DNA from: Pachysolen tannophilus NRRL Y-2460 | Taxonomy: Eukaryota > Ascomycota > Pichiomycetes > Alaninales > Pachysolenaceae | DNA length: 64,000 bases | Direction: 5' to 3' | Assembly (NCBI GenBank): GCA_001661245.1 | Contig: KV454011.1 | Location: forward strand, 1 to 64,000 | Shown: piece after piece, positions 1 through 10,948 of the stretch | Layout: each line of letters begins with the position of its first letter | Numbering within the stretch: position 1 is the first letter of the stretch | The notes under the pieces: generated by a model | Told to the model about the DNA's origin: nothing | Seen by the model: the letters and a program-made list of their open reading frames with translations, nothing else | Database searches by the model: none | Translations under genes and position numbers: made by a program

Positions 1-9
1 TACCCTAAG

Positions 10-40
<31 letters not shown>

Positions 41-1925
41 AAATCAACATCTTTAACAATTCTAATTATATGAATCCTGACTAGTATAACTGATGAATTC
101 TAAACAATTACAGTATCTATATTGGCACCTCTACATTAAACTACGAAATTTTCTATTAGTTTTTCATTATTTTATTCAATGAATCTCTATTGTTATACAT
201 CAAATCTTCTCTTATGCTTAATATTATTTTCACCTGTTTTCCTTTTACATTTGAAATTTCACTGGTTTACTTCAATGTTTAAAAAAAATAGTTTACGCAT
301 TATACAGTAAGTCATTATTATATCATCGCTTTTTTTTTTTTTACGACTCCATATACTCTTTGCAGTATATTATGGATTTAATGAGCAAGTTTTTAATGTG
401 CTCGTTTGGGAATAACGTTTTTTGAAGTTCTTGCACTGCAACATCCAGATGTTGCATATTTGCCGCTTATTATATTTCACTTTTTAAATATGCCGGACTA
501 TACCAACCTTAAAGGTCTGTTTAGATGTAAATAGTGTTTAGTTTACATGAGGACTCATTTCTTTAGTATTTTTTTTTTCTCTACCATTTCTTTATTCTAT
601 TCCAAAATCAAACAATACCTTTAAAACTAAATTTTTCAAAACTTTTCCACAACAAAGCTATCAATTCTTGACTAGAATGTGGCATTGAGTAGAATAACTT
701 CATAGAAATAAATATAACAATAATCACCAGATGAAAGTTAAAACTGTAATAGTTTTCCAAAATGCCTAGCTTTTTACTGCAAAATAATATTTTTAATATT
801 ATAAAACTTTTAATTTTCCCAATTAAACATTACTCAACAAAAACTAAAATAGTTTAGCGATGGCATAAATGCATGAACGTGCATCGAAAAAAGCTTCCGA
901 ATACAGAAACTACATTTTTTAAATAGGTTTTTTGAAACAAGGTCATGCAAGTTTACTGGACCTCACTCCAATAAATTTTTGATATACAGAAAACTGGAAT
1001 CTACCATTTGTTTGTTCTAGTAGCATACAACCAATTAATGAATTATTTTTTTTTTTTTTTTTTTTCCTTTGGCAATTCCTTTTCATCAAGCTCATGTGCT
1101 ACACTTGCTACACTTCTTTAGATATCATCGAACAGAAAGTCTCTCAAAATGTTCTTCCCGTATTATTAAAAGTCTGTCATTTATGCCATGCACACGACTA
1201 GTTTCCATTAAAAAAAAAAAAAAAAAAACAAAAAAAACAAAAATAAAAGTAAAAAAAGAAACAAAGAAAAAAAGAAAATTTTTTTTGCTGCATGAATGCG
1301 TTTAGTCTAAAGTTTATTAGTACTGAACCCTCTTAAAGTTAGAGCCAAGAATGATTGAATTGATTAGATTTTTTTGATAAAATTTTTTTCAATATTGAAT
1401 CAAACAATTTGGGTTCAGAAGAATGTTTTTAAATTCCTTTGGTTTAATTAAATAATTCCAGTCTCTTTTTTCTTTTTTTCTTTTAATTTTCTTTAGAGGA
1501 CTTTGTTGACAATTGAAATAATCAATTGGAGTGTTCATTATATAATGGATTCGTTTACCTGAGATATCGGTGATGAACTGCATAAATTGATGCATTTTTT
1601 TTACATTTTCTCTGTACCTTCAAGAAAGCGAGCACGGCACTACTATTCATTTATGAAAACTTTGTTTGGGTAAAAAAATTGTTTGTATGCAAAAAAACTC
1701 ATGTTTTGGTTAAAGATTTGCGAAATAGAAAAATTTTTATTTTATTTCTTTTTCTCATACATAAAATCTGGAAAAGAAAAAAAAGAAAAAGAAACCATCT
1801 TGATGTATACAAGAAGTAAAACTATATAAGAATGGCTGCTTCTCTCTTTCCAGATGTAAAATTTTTTCTTTTTTTCTTTATCCGTTCATAACTTGAATAA
1901 TTGAGTTTATTCTTTATTATTTAAA
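1..1925. other. Long non-coding region upstream of the siderophore transporter
   Basis: About 1.9 kb without a credible gene. It is AT-rich with many poly-T and poly-A runs. It holds a 20-bp inverted repeat at 437-456, one WGATAA site at 1375-1380 and a TATA-like TATATAA at 823... of the last kilobase, precisely 1823-1829, about 97 bp before the start codon. Short open frames at 1069-1305 and 1389-1595 are low-complexity and are not called genes. Long upstream regions are typical of regulated transporter genes in yeasts; the iron-regulator link is only inferred. Confidence 0.6.
437..456. other. 20-bp inverted repeat TGCAACATC-CA-GATGTTGCA
   Basis: Perfect 9-bp arms around a 2-base centre, in non-coding DNA 1.5 kb upstream of the siderophore transporter. 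Possible symmetric binding site. Confidence 0.6.
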
Positions 1926-3785
1926 ATGGCTACTGAATTTGAATCAAGATCTGAAGCTTCTCAAGAGCTTGAGAAGAATGAGGAAGTTCTTTCCAATGAA
2001 AGAACTTCAATTGAGACAGATGCTGAAATTCCAAAAAGGTCTTTCGCTATAAGAAAGACTGAGATTATTGCTGCTCAATACGATACTATCTATCACAAGT
2101 TCCTGATTTTATTTTGTGCCTTATTAGTCGGTTATGGTTATGGTTTAGATGGTAACATCAGATACGTCTTTACTTCATATGCTACTTCTGCTTACAGTAC
2201 CCATTCTTTATTGTCCACTGTTAACGTTATTGAGGCTGTTGTTGCTGCTGCTTCTCAGCCAGTTTACGCAAGATTGAGTGATGTTTTCGGTAGATTACAA
2301 TTATTCGTTGTTGCAATTATGTTTTACGTTGTTGGAACCATTATTCAATCACAGTCTTATGATGTTCAAAGATATGCTGGTGGTTCGGTTTTATATTATA
2401 TTGGTTACACCGGTATCATATTGGTCTTGTTATTAATCTTGTCAGATTTCTCTTCATTGAAATGGAGATTGTTCTATACTTTTGTTCCAACTTTCCCATT
2501 CATCATTAACACATGGATTAGTGGTAACATTACTGCTGAAGTCGGCGGTGATAACTGGAGTTGGGGTATTGGTATGTGGGCTTTCATATTTCCATTAAGT
2601 TGTGTACCAATGTTTTGTTGTATGGTACACATGAGATGGTTGGCAGGAAGATCTGAAGAATGGAAACAATTAATTGAAGAAGAAAAAGCAGAGAAGAAAG
2701 ACGTTACTAGCATTGCCTCTCGTTTTGTCACCTTCATGACCGAAATGTTCTGGAAATTAGATGTTATTGGTTTAATATTATTGGTTGCTTCATTAGGTTG
2801 TCTTTTAGTTCCTTTAACTTTAGCAGGTGGTGAAACCGAAAAATGGAGACATGGAAATATCATTGGTCCAATTGTTTTAGGTGGTGTCTTGATTCCAATC
2901 TTTATCATCTACGAACACTACTTTGCTAGATTCCCAATTGCTCCATTCAATTTGATCAAGGATCGTGGTGTTTGGTCAGCTCTTCTTATCTCTTTCTTAT
3001 TTGACTTCATTTACTATATGGCTTGTGACTACCTTTACACTGTCTTAATTATTGCAGTTAATGAATCTACCGAATCTGCGACAAGAATTTCCGTCATTTC
3101 ATCATTCGTTGGTGTCGTTGCCGCTCCATTCTACGGGTTGTTCATTGTTAAATTCAAAAGATTAAAGGGTTTCATTGCATTCGGTTGTGCTTTATGGTTC
3201 ACAGCATGTGGTATGTTAATGAGATACAGAGGTGGTGAAGAATCACACTCAGGTATTATTGGTGCTCTTTGTGTCATGGGTTTGGGTACCTGTTTCTTAA
3301 CTTATCCTATCAACGTTTCCTTACAATCTGTCACTTCCCATGAAAATATGGCTAACGTTAGTTCTTTGTGTTACACCACATACAGAATTGGTGCTGCTGT
3401 TGGTTCCGCTGTCTCAGGTGCTATCTGGACTCAAACTTTATACAAGAAAATCTTGGAATACATGGGTGATTCTACTTTAGCTGCTTCAGCTTATGCTTCT
3501 CCATATGAATTCATTTTAATTTACACTTGGGGTACTCCAGAAAGAGAAGCTTTAGTTAAGGCTTACAAATATGTCCAGAACTTGGAAACTTTAGTCGCAG
3601 TTGTATTCTGTGCTCCGTTATTTATCTGTGCTTTGTTCTTGAGAGATCCAAAGTTAACCGACGAACAAGCCAAAGAAGAATTGAAAGTTGGTGAAGAAGT
3701 TTACAAACGTGATGAAGACTTCATTGCTAACTGGTTCTACGGTCTGTGGAAAAAAGTCACCAAAAAAAACAATACCGAATGTTAA
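1926..3785 (+). CDS. SIT1: Siderophore-iron MFS transporter (ARN/SIT family)
   Basis: A 619-residue major facilitator protein resembling fungal ARN/SIT ferri-siderophore:proton symporters. Seen: a polar N-terminal tail of about 55 residues, then many hydrophobic segments (about 14), with the family signature YGYGLDG at residues 69-76 in the first membrane segment, and the loop-2 sequence RLSDVFGR typical of the superfamily. Length matches the roughly 600-residue fungal members. Known role of the family: import of iron bound to hydroxamate siderophores such as ferrichrome at the plasma membrane. The gene stands alone downstream of nearly 2 kb of non-coding DNA and converges on the FAD oxidase gene. 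The substrate cannot be told from sequence. Confidence 0.85.
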   Translation: MATEFESRSEASQELEKNEEVLSNERTSIETDAEIPKRSFAIRKTEIIAAQYDTIYHKFLILFCALLVGYGYGLDGNIRYVFTSYATSAYSTHSLLSTVNVIEAVVAAASQPVYARLSDVFGRLQLFVVAIMFYVVGTIIQSQSYDVQRYAGGSVLYYIGYTGIILVLLLILSDFSSLKWRLFYTFVPTFPFIINTWISGNITAEVGGDNWSWGIGMWAFIFPLSCVPMFCCMVHMRWLAGRSEEWKQLIEEEKAEKKDVTSIASRFVTFMTEMFWKLDVIGLILLVASLGCLLVPLTLAGGETEKWRHGNIIGPIVLGGVLIPIFIIYEHYFARFPIAPFNLIKDRGVWSALLISFLFDFIYYMACDYLYTVLIIAVNESTESATRISVISSFVGVVAAPFYGLFIVKFKRLKGFIAFGCALWFTACGMLMRYRGGEESHSGIIGALCVMGLGTCFLTYPINVSLQSVTSHENMANVSSLCYTTYRIGAAVGSAVSGAIWTQTLYKKILEYMGDSTLAASAYASPYEFILIYTWGTPEREALVKAYKYVQNLETLVAVVFCAPLFICALFLRDPKLTDEQAKEELKVGEEVYKRDEDFIANWFYGLWKKVTKKNNTEC

Positions 3786-4040
3786 GTTACTAAAGTAGTA
3801 TCTAACAGCTACATTTTGGCTCTTTGTTTTCACATAATTACGTTACCTTGATAATTTTGCTCTATAGATTTTTTTTCGCTATATTAGTCTCATAATTTTA
3901 ATTAATAAATTTTTTTTCATTTCTATACATATGTGATGAATGTAATAAGAAATAAATTTATTTCTTATAAATTTAACGTCGAGTTCAATAATTCATTGCT
4001 ATATTCTGAAACGTCTTGAATTTTTTTTTTTTTTATCTAT

Positions 4041-5426
4041 TTATTTTTTAAGAGCAAACGAATGCGTCAAGGAGCTCTCTAAAAGTGAATTATCGTTATT
4101 ATTCATTCTATGACTACTAATTTTAAAGCAATCTGGCACTTCTTCATCCTCAATACTTGTTCCCTTTTTAATACAATTTGCAATAGCTTTACCACACAAC
4201 AAAATTCGAGGCATTCCATGTCCGTGGAATCCAGCAATTACAAATTTATTAGTCTCCGATACTGATTCACCCACGTACGGTAGTGAATCATTTGAATAAC
4301 CTAAAATACCTGGCCAAGCATAATCTACTACCGTATTTAAACTTTTCATCGATATAAAATGCTTTTGAAGCCAATTATCAAAATAGCGGTCTGTATTTTC
4401 AATTAAGTTCGAATCATCAACTACGTCGAAGAATTTTTCTCTGTAAGGGAAGATGTGTTTTTTAGCTCCTCCTACAACAATGGAACCATCCGGGCGTGGG
4501 ATCATGTAATCACTTTTTGACCCTGAGTAGCGGAGGCTATATGTATTTGTTAGATATGGAAGGCTCTCAGACTTACAAGCAGATACAATATGCGTACAAG
4601 TGCCTTTAATAGGAAAAATTTTTCCATCAAACTCTGGAGCAATAGCTTTAGTATATGCATTTGTTGCAATAACAATCTTATCCGCAAGTATATCACCCCT
4701 TGAAGTTTTGACTAAAAATTTATCATTATTCAATTTACTAGTTTTAATAACCATTGTATTGCTCTGTAAGTTCATGCCTTTTTTGATACAAATTTGCAAT
4801 AGAGCTACAACAAACTTGTAGGGCCATATTTGACCAGCTGGATAAGTTATACATGTTTCTGCATCCGGAACTTTTGAAATAATTTTTGCCGTTTCACCAA
4901 AATGTATTTGTATATCTTCCTTATTTTCAACTGAGCTATTTTTCATCATGGCGCTATAACCATCCACAGTTTTTTGTTGTTCTTCGGGAGTCATATCGAC
5001 GTCTACGGCCCTAGTCAATACTAAATCGCAAGCAATGTTTTCTTTTGAAACAAGTTTTGCAATTTCTTTAAAATTCTTATTTTCAAAATTGATAAGCTGG
5101 GCTGCGTTACTAGTTCCAAAATTTTTTGCATGCCTTAGATATCCTCTGTAGTTATCTGGTTTAATATGTCCGCCATTTCTGCCTGTGGCACCCGAGCAAA
5201 CATCTCTAGCCTCCAACATTACTATTTTAGGTGGAGTAGGATTATCTTGATATAAATAGTAAGCTGTTGACGCACCTGAAAACCCTGATCCAATTATAAC
5301 AACATCCAGCTCTTGAGGTAAAAAGTCTGTTGTTCGGTGATGCTTAAACTCATCAGACTCTGAGAGCCAAAAGGAAATCATTGGATTAGAAACTGGAAAA
5401 TAAGACTTAGTTGAGTCTGTCATCAT
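4041..5426 (-). CDS. FAD-dependent amine/amino-acid oxidase (DAO superfamily)
   Basis: A 461-residue flavoprotein. The N-terminal half has a Rossmann FAD-binding motif, VVIIGSGFSG, at residues 42-51, followed by an acidic residue at the end of the second strand (MLEARD) and GATGRNGGH, the pattern of glycine/D-amino-acid-oxidase-like (DAO) enzymes that oxidise C-N bonds. The C-terminal half has the second dinucleotide-contact region (YVGES, FHGHGMPR). No signal peptide, and the C-terminus (ALKK) is not a peroxisomal signal. It is divergent from the HAD hydrolase at 5964 and lies in the lactam-type cluster, so a role in oxidising an amine or amino-acid intermediate is a fair inference. The exact substrate is unknown. 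Confidence 0.75.
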   Translation of the reverse strand: MMTDSTKSYFPVSNPMISFWLSESDEFKHHRTTDFLPQELDVVIIGSGFSGASTAYYLYQDNPTPPKIVMLEARDVCSGATGRNGGHIKPDNYRGYLRHAKNFGTSNAAQLINFENKNFKEIAKLVSKENIACDLVLTRAVDVDMTPEEQQKTVDGYSAMMKNSSVENKEDIQIHFGETAKIISKVPDAETCITYPAGQIWPYKFVVALLQICIKKGMNLQSNTMVIKTSKLNNDKFLVKTSRGDILADKIVIATNAYTKAIAPEFDGKIFPIKGTCTHIVSACKSESLPYLTNTYSLRYSGSKSDYMIPRPDGSIVVGGAKKHIFPYREKFFDVVDDSNLIENTDRYFDNWLQKHFISMKSLNTVVDYAWPGILGYSNDSLPYVGESVSETNKFVIAGFHGHGMPRILLCGKAIANCIKKGTSIEDEEVPDCFKISSHRMNNNDNSLLESSLTHSFALKK

Positions 5427-5963
5427 TATATTTTGGAAGCTATCAAGATTTATTCATCCAACAGATAAATTAAGAAATTATCACTTCAGAAAGAAAATTA
5501 AGTACAGAAAAAGAAGAATTGGACATCTATGACTTTTAAGTAATCCATTTAGAAAAAAAAACCTAGATATCTTCTAATGGCTTAGTAAACCTTGATGAAA
5601 TATTTATGGCCAAAAACTAGGCCGAATCAATCTAAAATGCGGTTATCTTCGAATTGGGAATGCTTTCTGTATGAACTCGAGAAAAAGCTGCAGATAAAAT
5701 GCAGCCTCATCTGAAAAGTAGAAATTGCCCAAACTTATAGTATGTACCTTAAGCAACTCGTACCGCAGAGTTAAACTAGATGCAGTTCTAAGTAGTTACG
5801 GATCATGGTTTCACAATTTGGTGATAAGAAACATTGAAAAGATAGTTAGACGACAAATCGAAATATTCTAATATATCAGTACGGTTTTTCTCTTGTGTAT
5901 CATTCGAGAGACACTTACTATTTGAAGATTTATCCTAGAAATAGATAAGAGAAGAAGTAAAAA
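5427..5963. promoter_or_regulatory. Divergent promoter of FAD oxidase and HAD hydrolase genes
   Basis: 537 bp shared upstream region. It contains GCGGTTA at 5639-5645, immediately followed by a TC that makes a GGTTATC/GATAACC arrangement, and CGTACCGC at 5759-5766. Both resemble part of the motif TCGTAACCGCTAA (reverse TTAGCGGTTACGA) found in the neighbouring LamA/DUR3 promoter. Co-regulation is inferred, not shown. Confidence 0.4.
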
Positions 5964-6698
5964 ATGCCCTCAATTGTATTTGACATTGTTGGAACACTTA
6001 TATCTTACGAAAACTGTATTGCTGAAATAGAAAAGCAACTTGGAGATAGATTCAAGGCTGACAACATAAACCTGTCATTATTTTTCTTCTTTTGGTTGGC
6101 TGGTGCAGAAAGAGATTACTCGTATCTATCTCAATCGAATAATTATCAGCCTTTTTCCAAAATTATGGAATATACATTTTACAGGTCCTTGTTTTTTGCT
6201 GGTATAAAAACACCAAGACATTATTGTAGCCAAGATGAAGTCAATGAAATCATCAAGATTGGGTTTTTCAATTTAAGAGCAAGAAAACAAACCGAGGAAA
6301 CATTGAAGTTATTAGCTGAATATGGGTTTACTACCTATTTTTTAACAGATGCTTCTTCAGAAAGGGTGTTGAACTATTTTAAGAAATCAGGAATAGAAAT
6401 ATCCTCTGAAAATTTAATTTCTTGTGACTCCATTGATGCAGGAAAGCCGGAAGCTATTGTTTATCAGACTATGTCAAAAAGGTTGCCCGATAAACACAAG
6501 AATGACAAATGGTTCTTTGCAGCTCATATGTGGGATTCCTGCGCAGCCAGACAAGGAGATTTTAGAACTGCTTGGTCTGCAATTCATGAGTTTGAGCCGT
6601 GCACAGAGATTTTCGGAGAACCTGATGTACTTGGTGATGGTTTATTAGATACAGCTAGAAAGGTAATTGCCATGCATAAGACATTACTGGAAAAATAG
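5964..6698 (+). CDS. HAD-superfamily hydrolase, 2-haloacid-dehalogenase-like
   Basis: A 244-residue HAD-fold enzyme. The nucleophile motif IVFDIVGT is at residues 4-11 with Asp7; motif II is FLTDASS, the motif III lysine is in DAGKPEA, and motif IV is HMWDSCAARQ followed by GDFRTAWS, the arrangement of the type II 2-haloacid dehalogenase subfamily. The usual second Asp (DxD) is absent from motif I, as in dehalogenases and unlike phosphatases. Family chemistry is hydrolysis of a C-halogen bond or related small-molecule hydrolysis. In yeast clusters such proteins often act on unknown metabolites. It is convergent with the LamA-like gene and divergent from the FAD oxidase. True substrate unknown. 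Confidence 0.75.
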   Translation: MPSIVFDIVGTLISYENCIAEIEKQLGDRFKADNINLSLFFFFWLAGAERDYSYLSQSNNYQPFSKIMEYTFYRSLFFAGIKTPRHYCSQDEVNEIIKIGFFNLRARKQTEETLKLLAEYGFTTYFLTDASSERVLNYFKKSGIEISSENLISCDSIDAGKPEAIVYQTMSKRLPDKHKNDKWFFAAHMWDSCAARQGDFRTAWSAIHEFEPCTEIFGEPDVLGDGLLDTARKVIAMHKTLLEK

Positions 6699-7021
6699 TA
6701 TAAATCAATAATAACATATATTATCTGTTATGTTAACTAAAGTTTAAGATTTATTATTTGAGACATTTGAATTACAAATAACAGGTTAAAATTTCAATTC
6801 TATTCTATTTGGTAAATACTATAAGGTAATAACAATTGTTTTTTCTTTTCTTTTTTTTTTTGCTCTAAAAGAAATACATAATTTGAATCTCAAAAATTTC
6901 AACTTTAAGAAAAGTCTTCCTATTTCTAAGACATTTGCAATACAATTTCAATTTCTTTGAGTACAAAAGTAGGTCTATACAAAGCTAATACTAAACCTAC
7001 CTAAACTTGTTAATTTAGGAT
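6699..7021. other. Convergent intergenic region
   Basis: 323 bp between the 3' ends of the HAD hydrolase and the LamA-like gene. AT-rich with a poly-T run near 6840-6860. Nothing else recognised; presumably holds both 3' ends. Confidence 0.5.
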
Positions 7022-10000
7022 CTAAGTAGATTCTTTGACAATAGCCAAGCAATCACCAGGATTTACCATATCTCCTTCGTCAACAATGATTTCTAAAATC
7101 TCATAAAATTTGGCTTCTTTCTTGGTTTTGATTCTAACTGCGATTTCCATTTTCATTGCTTCTAGAACAATTAACACATCATCTTTTGTTACTTTATCAC
7201 CTTTTTTCACATTAACCTTGAAAATATTAGCAGCCATGCTAGACTGCACCTGGATATTATTAGGATCATTCAAGAGATTCAAATCTGAGTTTTTTGATGC
7301 TTTGGCAAGAGATTTTTCATGCATCCATTGATCCCATAATTTATTTTCCACCTTAGTTAGCTCTTCACAAGCTTTTATTTGTCTTTGTTTCAAAATAGCA
7401 GCTTCTTCAGCAATTGACTCCAAAAACTTTGTATATTCTTCAAAATCAAATAATGACTCTTTAGTATGAATTTTCAATTCACCAGTAATTAATTCATTAT
7501 TCAATTCAGCTAATTGTGGTTCATTTACTTCGTAAAATTCAATCTGGTCAAAATTCTTGAAAAACCAAGGTTTTCCACCAAAATCTTGGATTCTAGAAAA
7601 AGTATCCCAACATATATTTGGTAAAGTCATTCCCCAAATCATATATCCTCCTGGTGAGTCAACTGAATAAATTGAATGGCCGACAGCACCAGTACCAACA
7701 GCACCTCTTGGTGTAAAAGTTCTTGCCGGATTATACTTCTGAGTCATAAACCTCATTCTGGGATCTGGATGTGCAATCAAAGTATTAGCACATAAAAATG
7801 ATGCTGCAGTAATAATTTCAGGTTTACCGATAATTTTATCCTTGAAATCTTCAATCGTCTCTATACAACTAGCCTTCATGACAAATTTAGTGTTATCCGG
7901 TAGATAAGAAGCATATGGTCTTTGTGAATGCATGTAACGCTCAATACAATGTCTCAATGCGCTATGATCAAAACAAATTGGAAGTTTATAGATTTTTGAA
8001 GGAATCTTTAATTTATCAATTGGAGGAATTTTTGACTCTAAGTCAATTAATTTCTGTAATAATACCTTACGTGATATCTTAGAAGGATCAAAAACAAAAG
8101 CCATAGCACCAGTTGCTGATTCATATCTGATTAAACCATCTTTGAGATCATTATCATTTGAAGATTCAATTTCTAATTCTAATGCACGTTGTCTACCATT
8201 ATTCAATAGCGTGAAATGATCTATGCTGAAGTCAAGAATAATCATTTTTTCTCCGGCCTGACGAAATGTTACTTGTGGTAAGTCTTTACTCAGGTCAGCA
8301 CTCCTATATAATATAGGAGACGAAATATTTTTGTCATATATCAGGAGAGAGTCATCAAAGGGCACAGCATCCAAATCCGTAGGGAAAGAGCACAAATATT
8401 TGAGGAATTTTGTTCTTTGTTCAGAAAGCTTTCTGGAGTCCTCGTAGGTAATAAGTTCAAATCTAATTCCTGAGCCAATTTTAGCTTGTCCAAATTTCCA
8501 CCAGTCTGCTTCTGCAGGAACAGAAACGCATGTGAATCCCGACAAAGTGGCACCGTCAACACCAAATAACACTAATCCTGAACCTACAGCACTTAAGCCA
8601 CAAGTTGGGTACGGATACTCCAATATGTTACTAGGATGTGCACCACCATCTCCACCGGAATTTCTTGAAAAGATCATCGGAGGGCCATCTAGTTTAATTG
8701 CACCTCTATTCGAATTTAGGTTCACATGATAAACTGTGTTGTATAGTTGTTTTAAACCTTCATCACTACAAATCTCTTCTGAATCATGAGGTCCCCTTAG
8801 CATTCTAATGGTCCAGACATGATTTTCATCTAAAGAAAAGACTGGACGACACTTTATAGGCAAGCTATAACCCAAAGCCAACTCTTTGATTTCGTCCTTT
8901 GGATCAATTTCCAAACAGTCACCAGTGAATACAACACGACCTTGATGACCCCCTAATCCCAAGGTGGGAGTACAGGATTTTGATCCTAGGTAGTAAGCAA
9001 CTCCTGGGAAGCCTCCTTGAATTGATAAATAAGATTTAGAACCCTGATTTGAAGTTTCTCCAATTGTAACAACGCACCCAGCCGGAACTGTCAAAGCAGT
9101 ATACATTGGAACATCTTTGCCATCTATTTTAAATTCAAATTCACCACCTGTGAGTGCTATTACTGCTGTGGAGTGAAACTTTATCACGGGACCTCGTAAA
9201 CTAATTTCTAAACCTTCGGTGTTCATATCATTTCCCACGATGATATTTGCAATTTGTAAGCATAATGGATCAACTGGACCACTCAAAGGCACACCACCAT
9301 TACTTTTTTCACGACCTGGTAAATCCTGGATACTAGTATAGGCACCACCTTCTTCAAACTCCATAAGATGGGGTCTAAAATTGAATGATTTATTCAAAAA
9401 CGATGTTAATGTTAACCCATTTTGATACTCAAAAGAGTTTAAAATCTCTTTTAAGTACTCCACATTGGTTGGTGGTCCTTGTATCTTGATTGAGTTTAAA
9501 ACATCAACCATTCCAGATGTTGCAATTTTTCTTGTCTTTCCCCAAACCATAACTTTTGCTAATAATGGATCAAAATAAGGAGAAATTTTTGCACCAGTTG
9601 AAATCCAATGGTCTATTCTAATTTTAAAATCTTTAAATTCAGTGATGCTAGGGAATTCAACGTTATGTAGAATTCCCGGAGAAGGCTGAAAATTTCTTAT
9701 TGGGTTTTCAGCATATACTCTACATTCAATAGCATGACCTTGGGGAATTGCTACTCCATTTTCATCAACATCAAATGTACATTGCTCTTTCATGATTGAT
9801 AAAGGAATTCCAACTTGGCCTTTTGCTTCGTACTCTGCTTGTAGTAACATCATATAAACGAGATCAAGACCATAAATCAATTCTGTAATACCATGCTCCA
9901 CTTGTAGTCTCGTGTTCATTTCTAAAAAGTAATAATCACCACTATCATTATCAACAAGAAATTCTACAGTTCCTGCTGACTTATAATTCATACTTGAAGC

Positions 10001-10816
10001 AAGCCTAATAGCACACTCGGATAGATTTTTACGTAAACTCTTGTTATTATAATCGGGCAATTCAATAAATGGACTAGGTGCTTCTTCAACAACTTTTTGA
10101 TGACGACGTTGGATTGAACATTCTCTTTCACCGAAAGCCATTACATCGCCTTTTCCATTACCAAAAACTTGAATTTCAATGTGACGCCCATTCTCAACAT
10201 ATTTCTCCAAAAAAACACCAGTATTTTTGAATAACGACTCTCCTCTTGATTGAACTTCCTGAAAATTACTTTTCAATTCTGCTTCTTCATAACAAACTTT
10301 TAATCCCATACCTCCACCTCCTGCGGTTGCTTTTAACATGATTGGGTAACCTATTTTATTTGCGCACTCAATAACATCACTTTCCTTTTCTATTAAGTCA
10401 GAACCTGGTACAATAGGAACATTATTTTTACTAGCGATATCACGAGCAAAATGTTTTAAACCAAACAACTTAACCGACTCAGGACTTGGTCCAGCAAATA
10501 CAATTCCTTCTTTTTCCAAAGCCGCAGCAAAATCGGAATTTTCAGACAAAAACCCATAACCTGGTACTGCAACATCACAATAATGATCTTTTGCAACTTT
10601 TACAATTTGTTCAATGTCTAAATAAGCTGAAGCACCAACACCCTTTATTAAAACAGCAACATCAGCACTTGAAACATGTAGTGAATCCACATCTTCTTTT
10701 GTAAAAATGGAAACAGATTTCAATCCTAATTGCTTACAACTTTGAATTATTCTACAAGCAATTTCTCCTCTATTTGCTACAAGAACAGTTTTTATTTTCG
10801 TAAAGTGACTTTCCAT
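7022..10816 (-). CDS. lamA: LamA-like biotin-dependent carboxylase (urea-carboxylase family)
   Basis: About 1264 residues from the ATG at 10816; the frame continues upstream to a TTG at 10834 but ATG is the sensible start. Domains in order: biotin carboxylase (VLVANRGEIA at the N-terminus, glycine-rich ATP-grasp loop AGGGGMGLK near 165-175, EMNTRLQVEHG near 300); AHS2/KipA-like domain (about 480-800, SIQDLPGRE, GVPLSGPVDP); AHS1/KipI-like domain (about 840-1080); biotinyl carrier with EAMKM and biotin-accepting Lys near 1222. The N-terminal amidase (allophanate hydrolase) of yeast Dur1,2 is missing, so this is a stand-alone carboxylase. Its architecture and size match A. nidulans LamA, needed for lactam use. 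With LamB nearby, a biotin-dependent lactam or 5-oxoproline-type ring-opening system is inferred. A urea or guanidine carboxylase is the alternative. Confidence 0.8.
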   Translation of the reverse strand: MESHFTKIKTVLVANRGEIACRIIQSCKQLGLKSVSIFTKEDVDSLHVSSADVAVLIKGVGASAYLDIEQIVKVAKDHYCDVAVPGYGFLSENSDFAAALEKEGIVFAGPSPESVKLFGLKHFARDIASKNNVPIVPGSDLIEKESDVIECANKIGYPIMLKATAGGGGMGLKVCYEEAELKSNFQEVQSRGESLFKNTGVFLEKYVENGRHIEIQVFGNGKGDVMAFGERECSIQRRHQKVVEEAPSPFIELPDYNNKSLRKNLSECAIRLASSMNYKSAGTVEFLVDNDSGDYYFLEMNTRLQVEHGITELIYGLDLVYMMLLQAEYEAKGQVGIPLSIMKEQCTFDVDENGVAIPQGHAIECRVYAENPIRNFQPSPGILHNVEFPSITEFKDFKIRIDHWISTGAKISPYFDPLLAKVMVWGKTRKIATSGMVDVLNSIKIQGPPTNVEYLKEILNSFEYQNGLTLTSFLNKSFNFRPHLMEFEEGGAYTSIQDLPGREKSNGGVPLSGPVDPLCLQIANIIVGNDMNTEGLEISLRGPVIKFHSTAVIALTGGEFEFKIDGKDVPMYTALTVPAGCVVTIGETSNQGSKSYLSIQGGFPGVAYYLGSKSCTPTLGLGGHQGRVVFTGDCLEIDPKDEIKELALGYSLPIKCRPVFSLDENHVWTIRMLRGPHDSEEICSDEGLKQLYNTVYHVNLNSNRGAIKLDGPPMIFSRNSGGDGGAHPSNILEYPYPTCGLSAVGSGLVLFGVDGATLSGFTCVSVPAEADWWKFGQAKIGSGIRFELITYEDSRKLSEQRTKFLKYLCSFPTDLDAVPFDDSLLIYDKNISSPILYRSADLSKDLPQVTFRQAGEKMIILDFSIDHFTLLNNGRQRALELEIESSNDNDLKDGLIRYESATGAMAFVFDPSKISRKVLLQKLIDLESKIPPIDKLKIPSKIYKLPICFDHSALRHCIERYMHSQRPYASYLPDNTKFVMKASCIETIEDFKDKIIGKPEIITAASFLCANTLIAHPDPRMRFMTQKYNPARTFTPRGAVGTGAVGHSIYSVDSPGGYMIWGMTLPNICWDTFSRIQDFGGKPWFFKNFDQIEFYEVNEPQLAELNNELITGELKIHTKESLFDFEEYTKFLESIAEEAAILKQRQIKACEELTKVENKLWDQWMHEKSLAKASKNSDLNLLNDPNNIQVQSSMAANIFKVNVKKGDKVTKDDVLIVLEAMKMEIAVRIKTKKEAKFYEILEIIVDEGDMVNPGDCLAIVKEST

Positions 10817-10948
10817 ATTTGTTAAAAATTTCAATTGTCTAAGATTTGATAAAAGAAAAGATTATTTTATTTTCACTGTGAAGTTCCAATTAATTTATGT
10901 TCGTTTTCCACAAAGTTCATGATGAGGTTGATTTGAAAATCAAGTCAA

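Noticed and set aside
1069-1595. Short ORFs upstream of the siderophore transporter
   Set aside because: Lysine-rich low-complexity or AT-driven reading frames without domains or conserved features.
7022-10834. Calling the carboxylase DUR1,2
   Set aside because: The amidase (allophanate hydrolase) domain expected at the N-terminus is absent and no separate amidase lies nearby.
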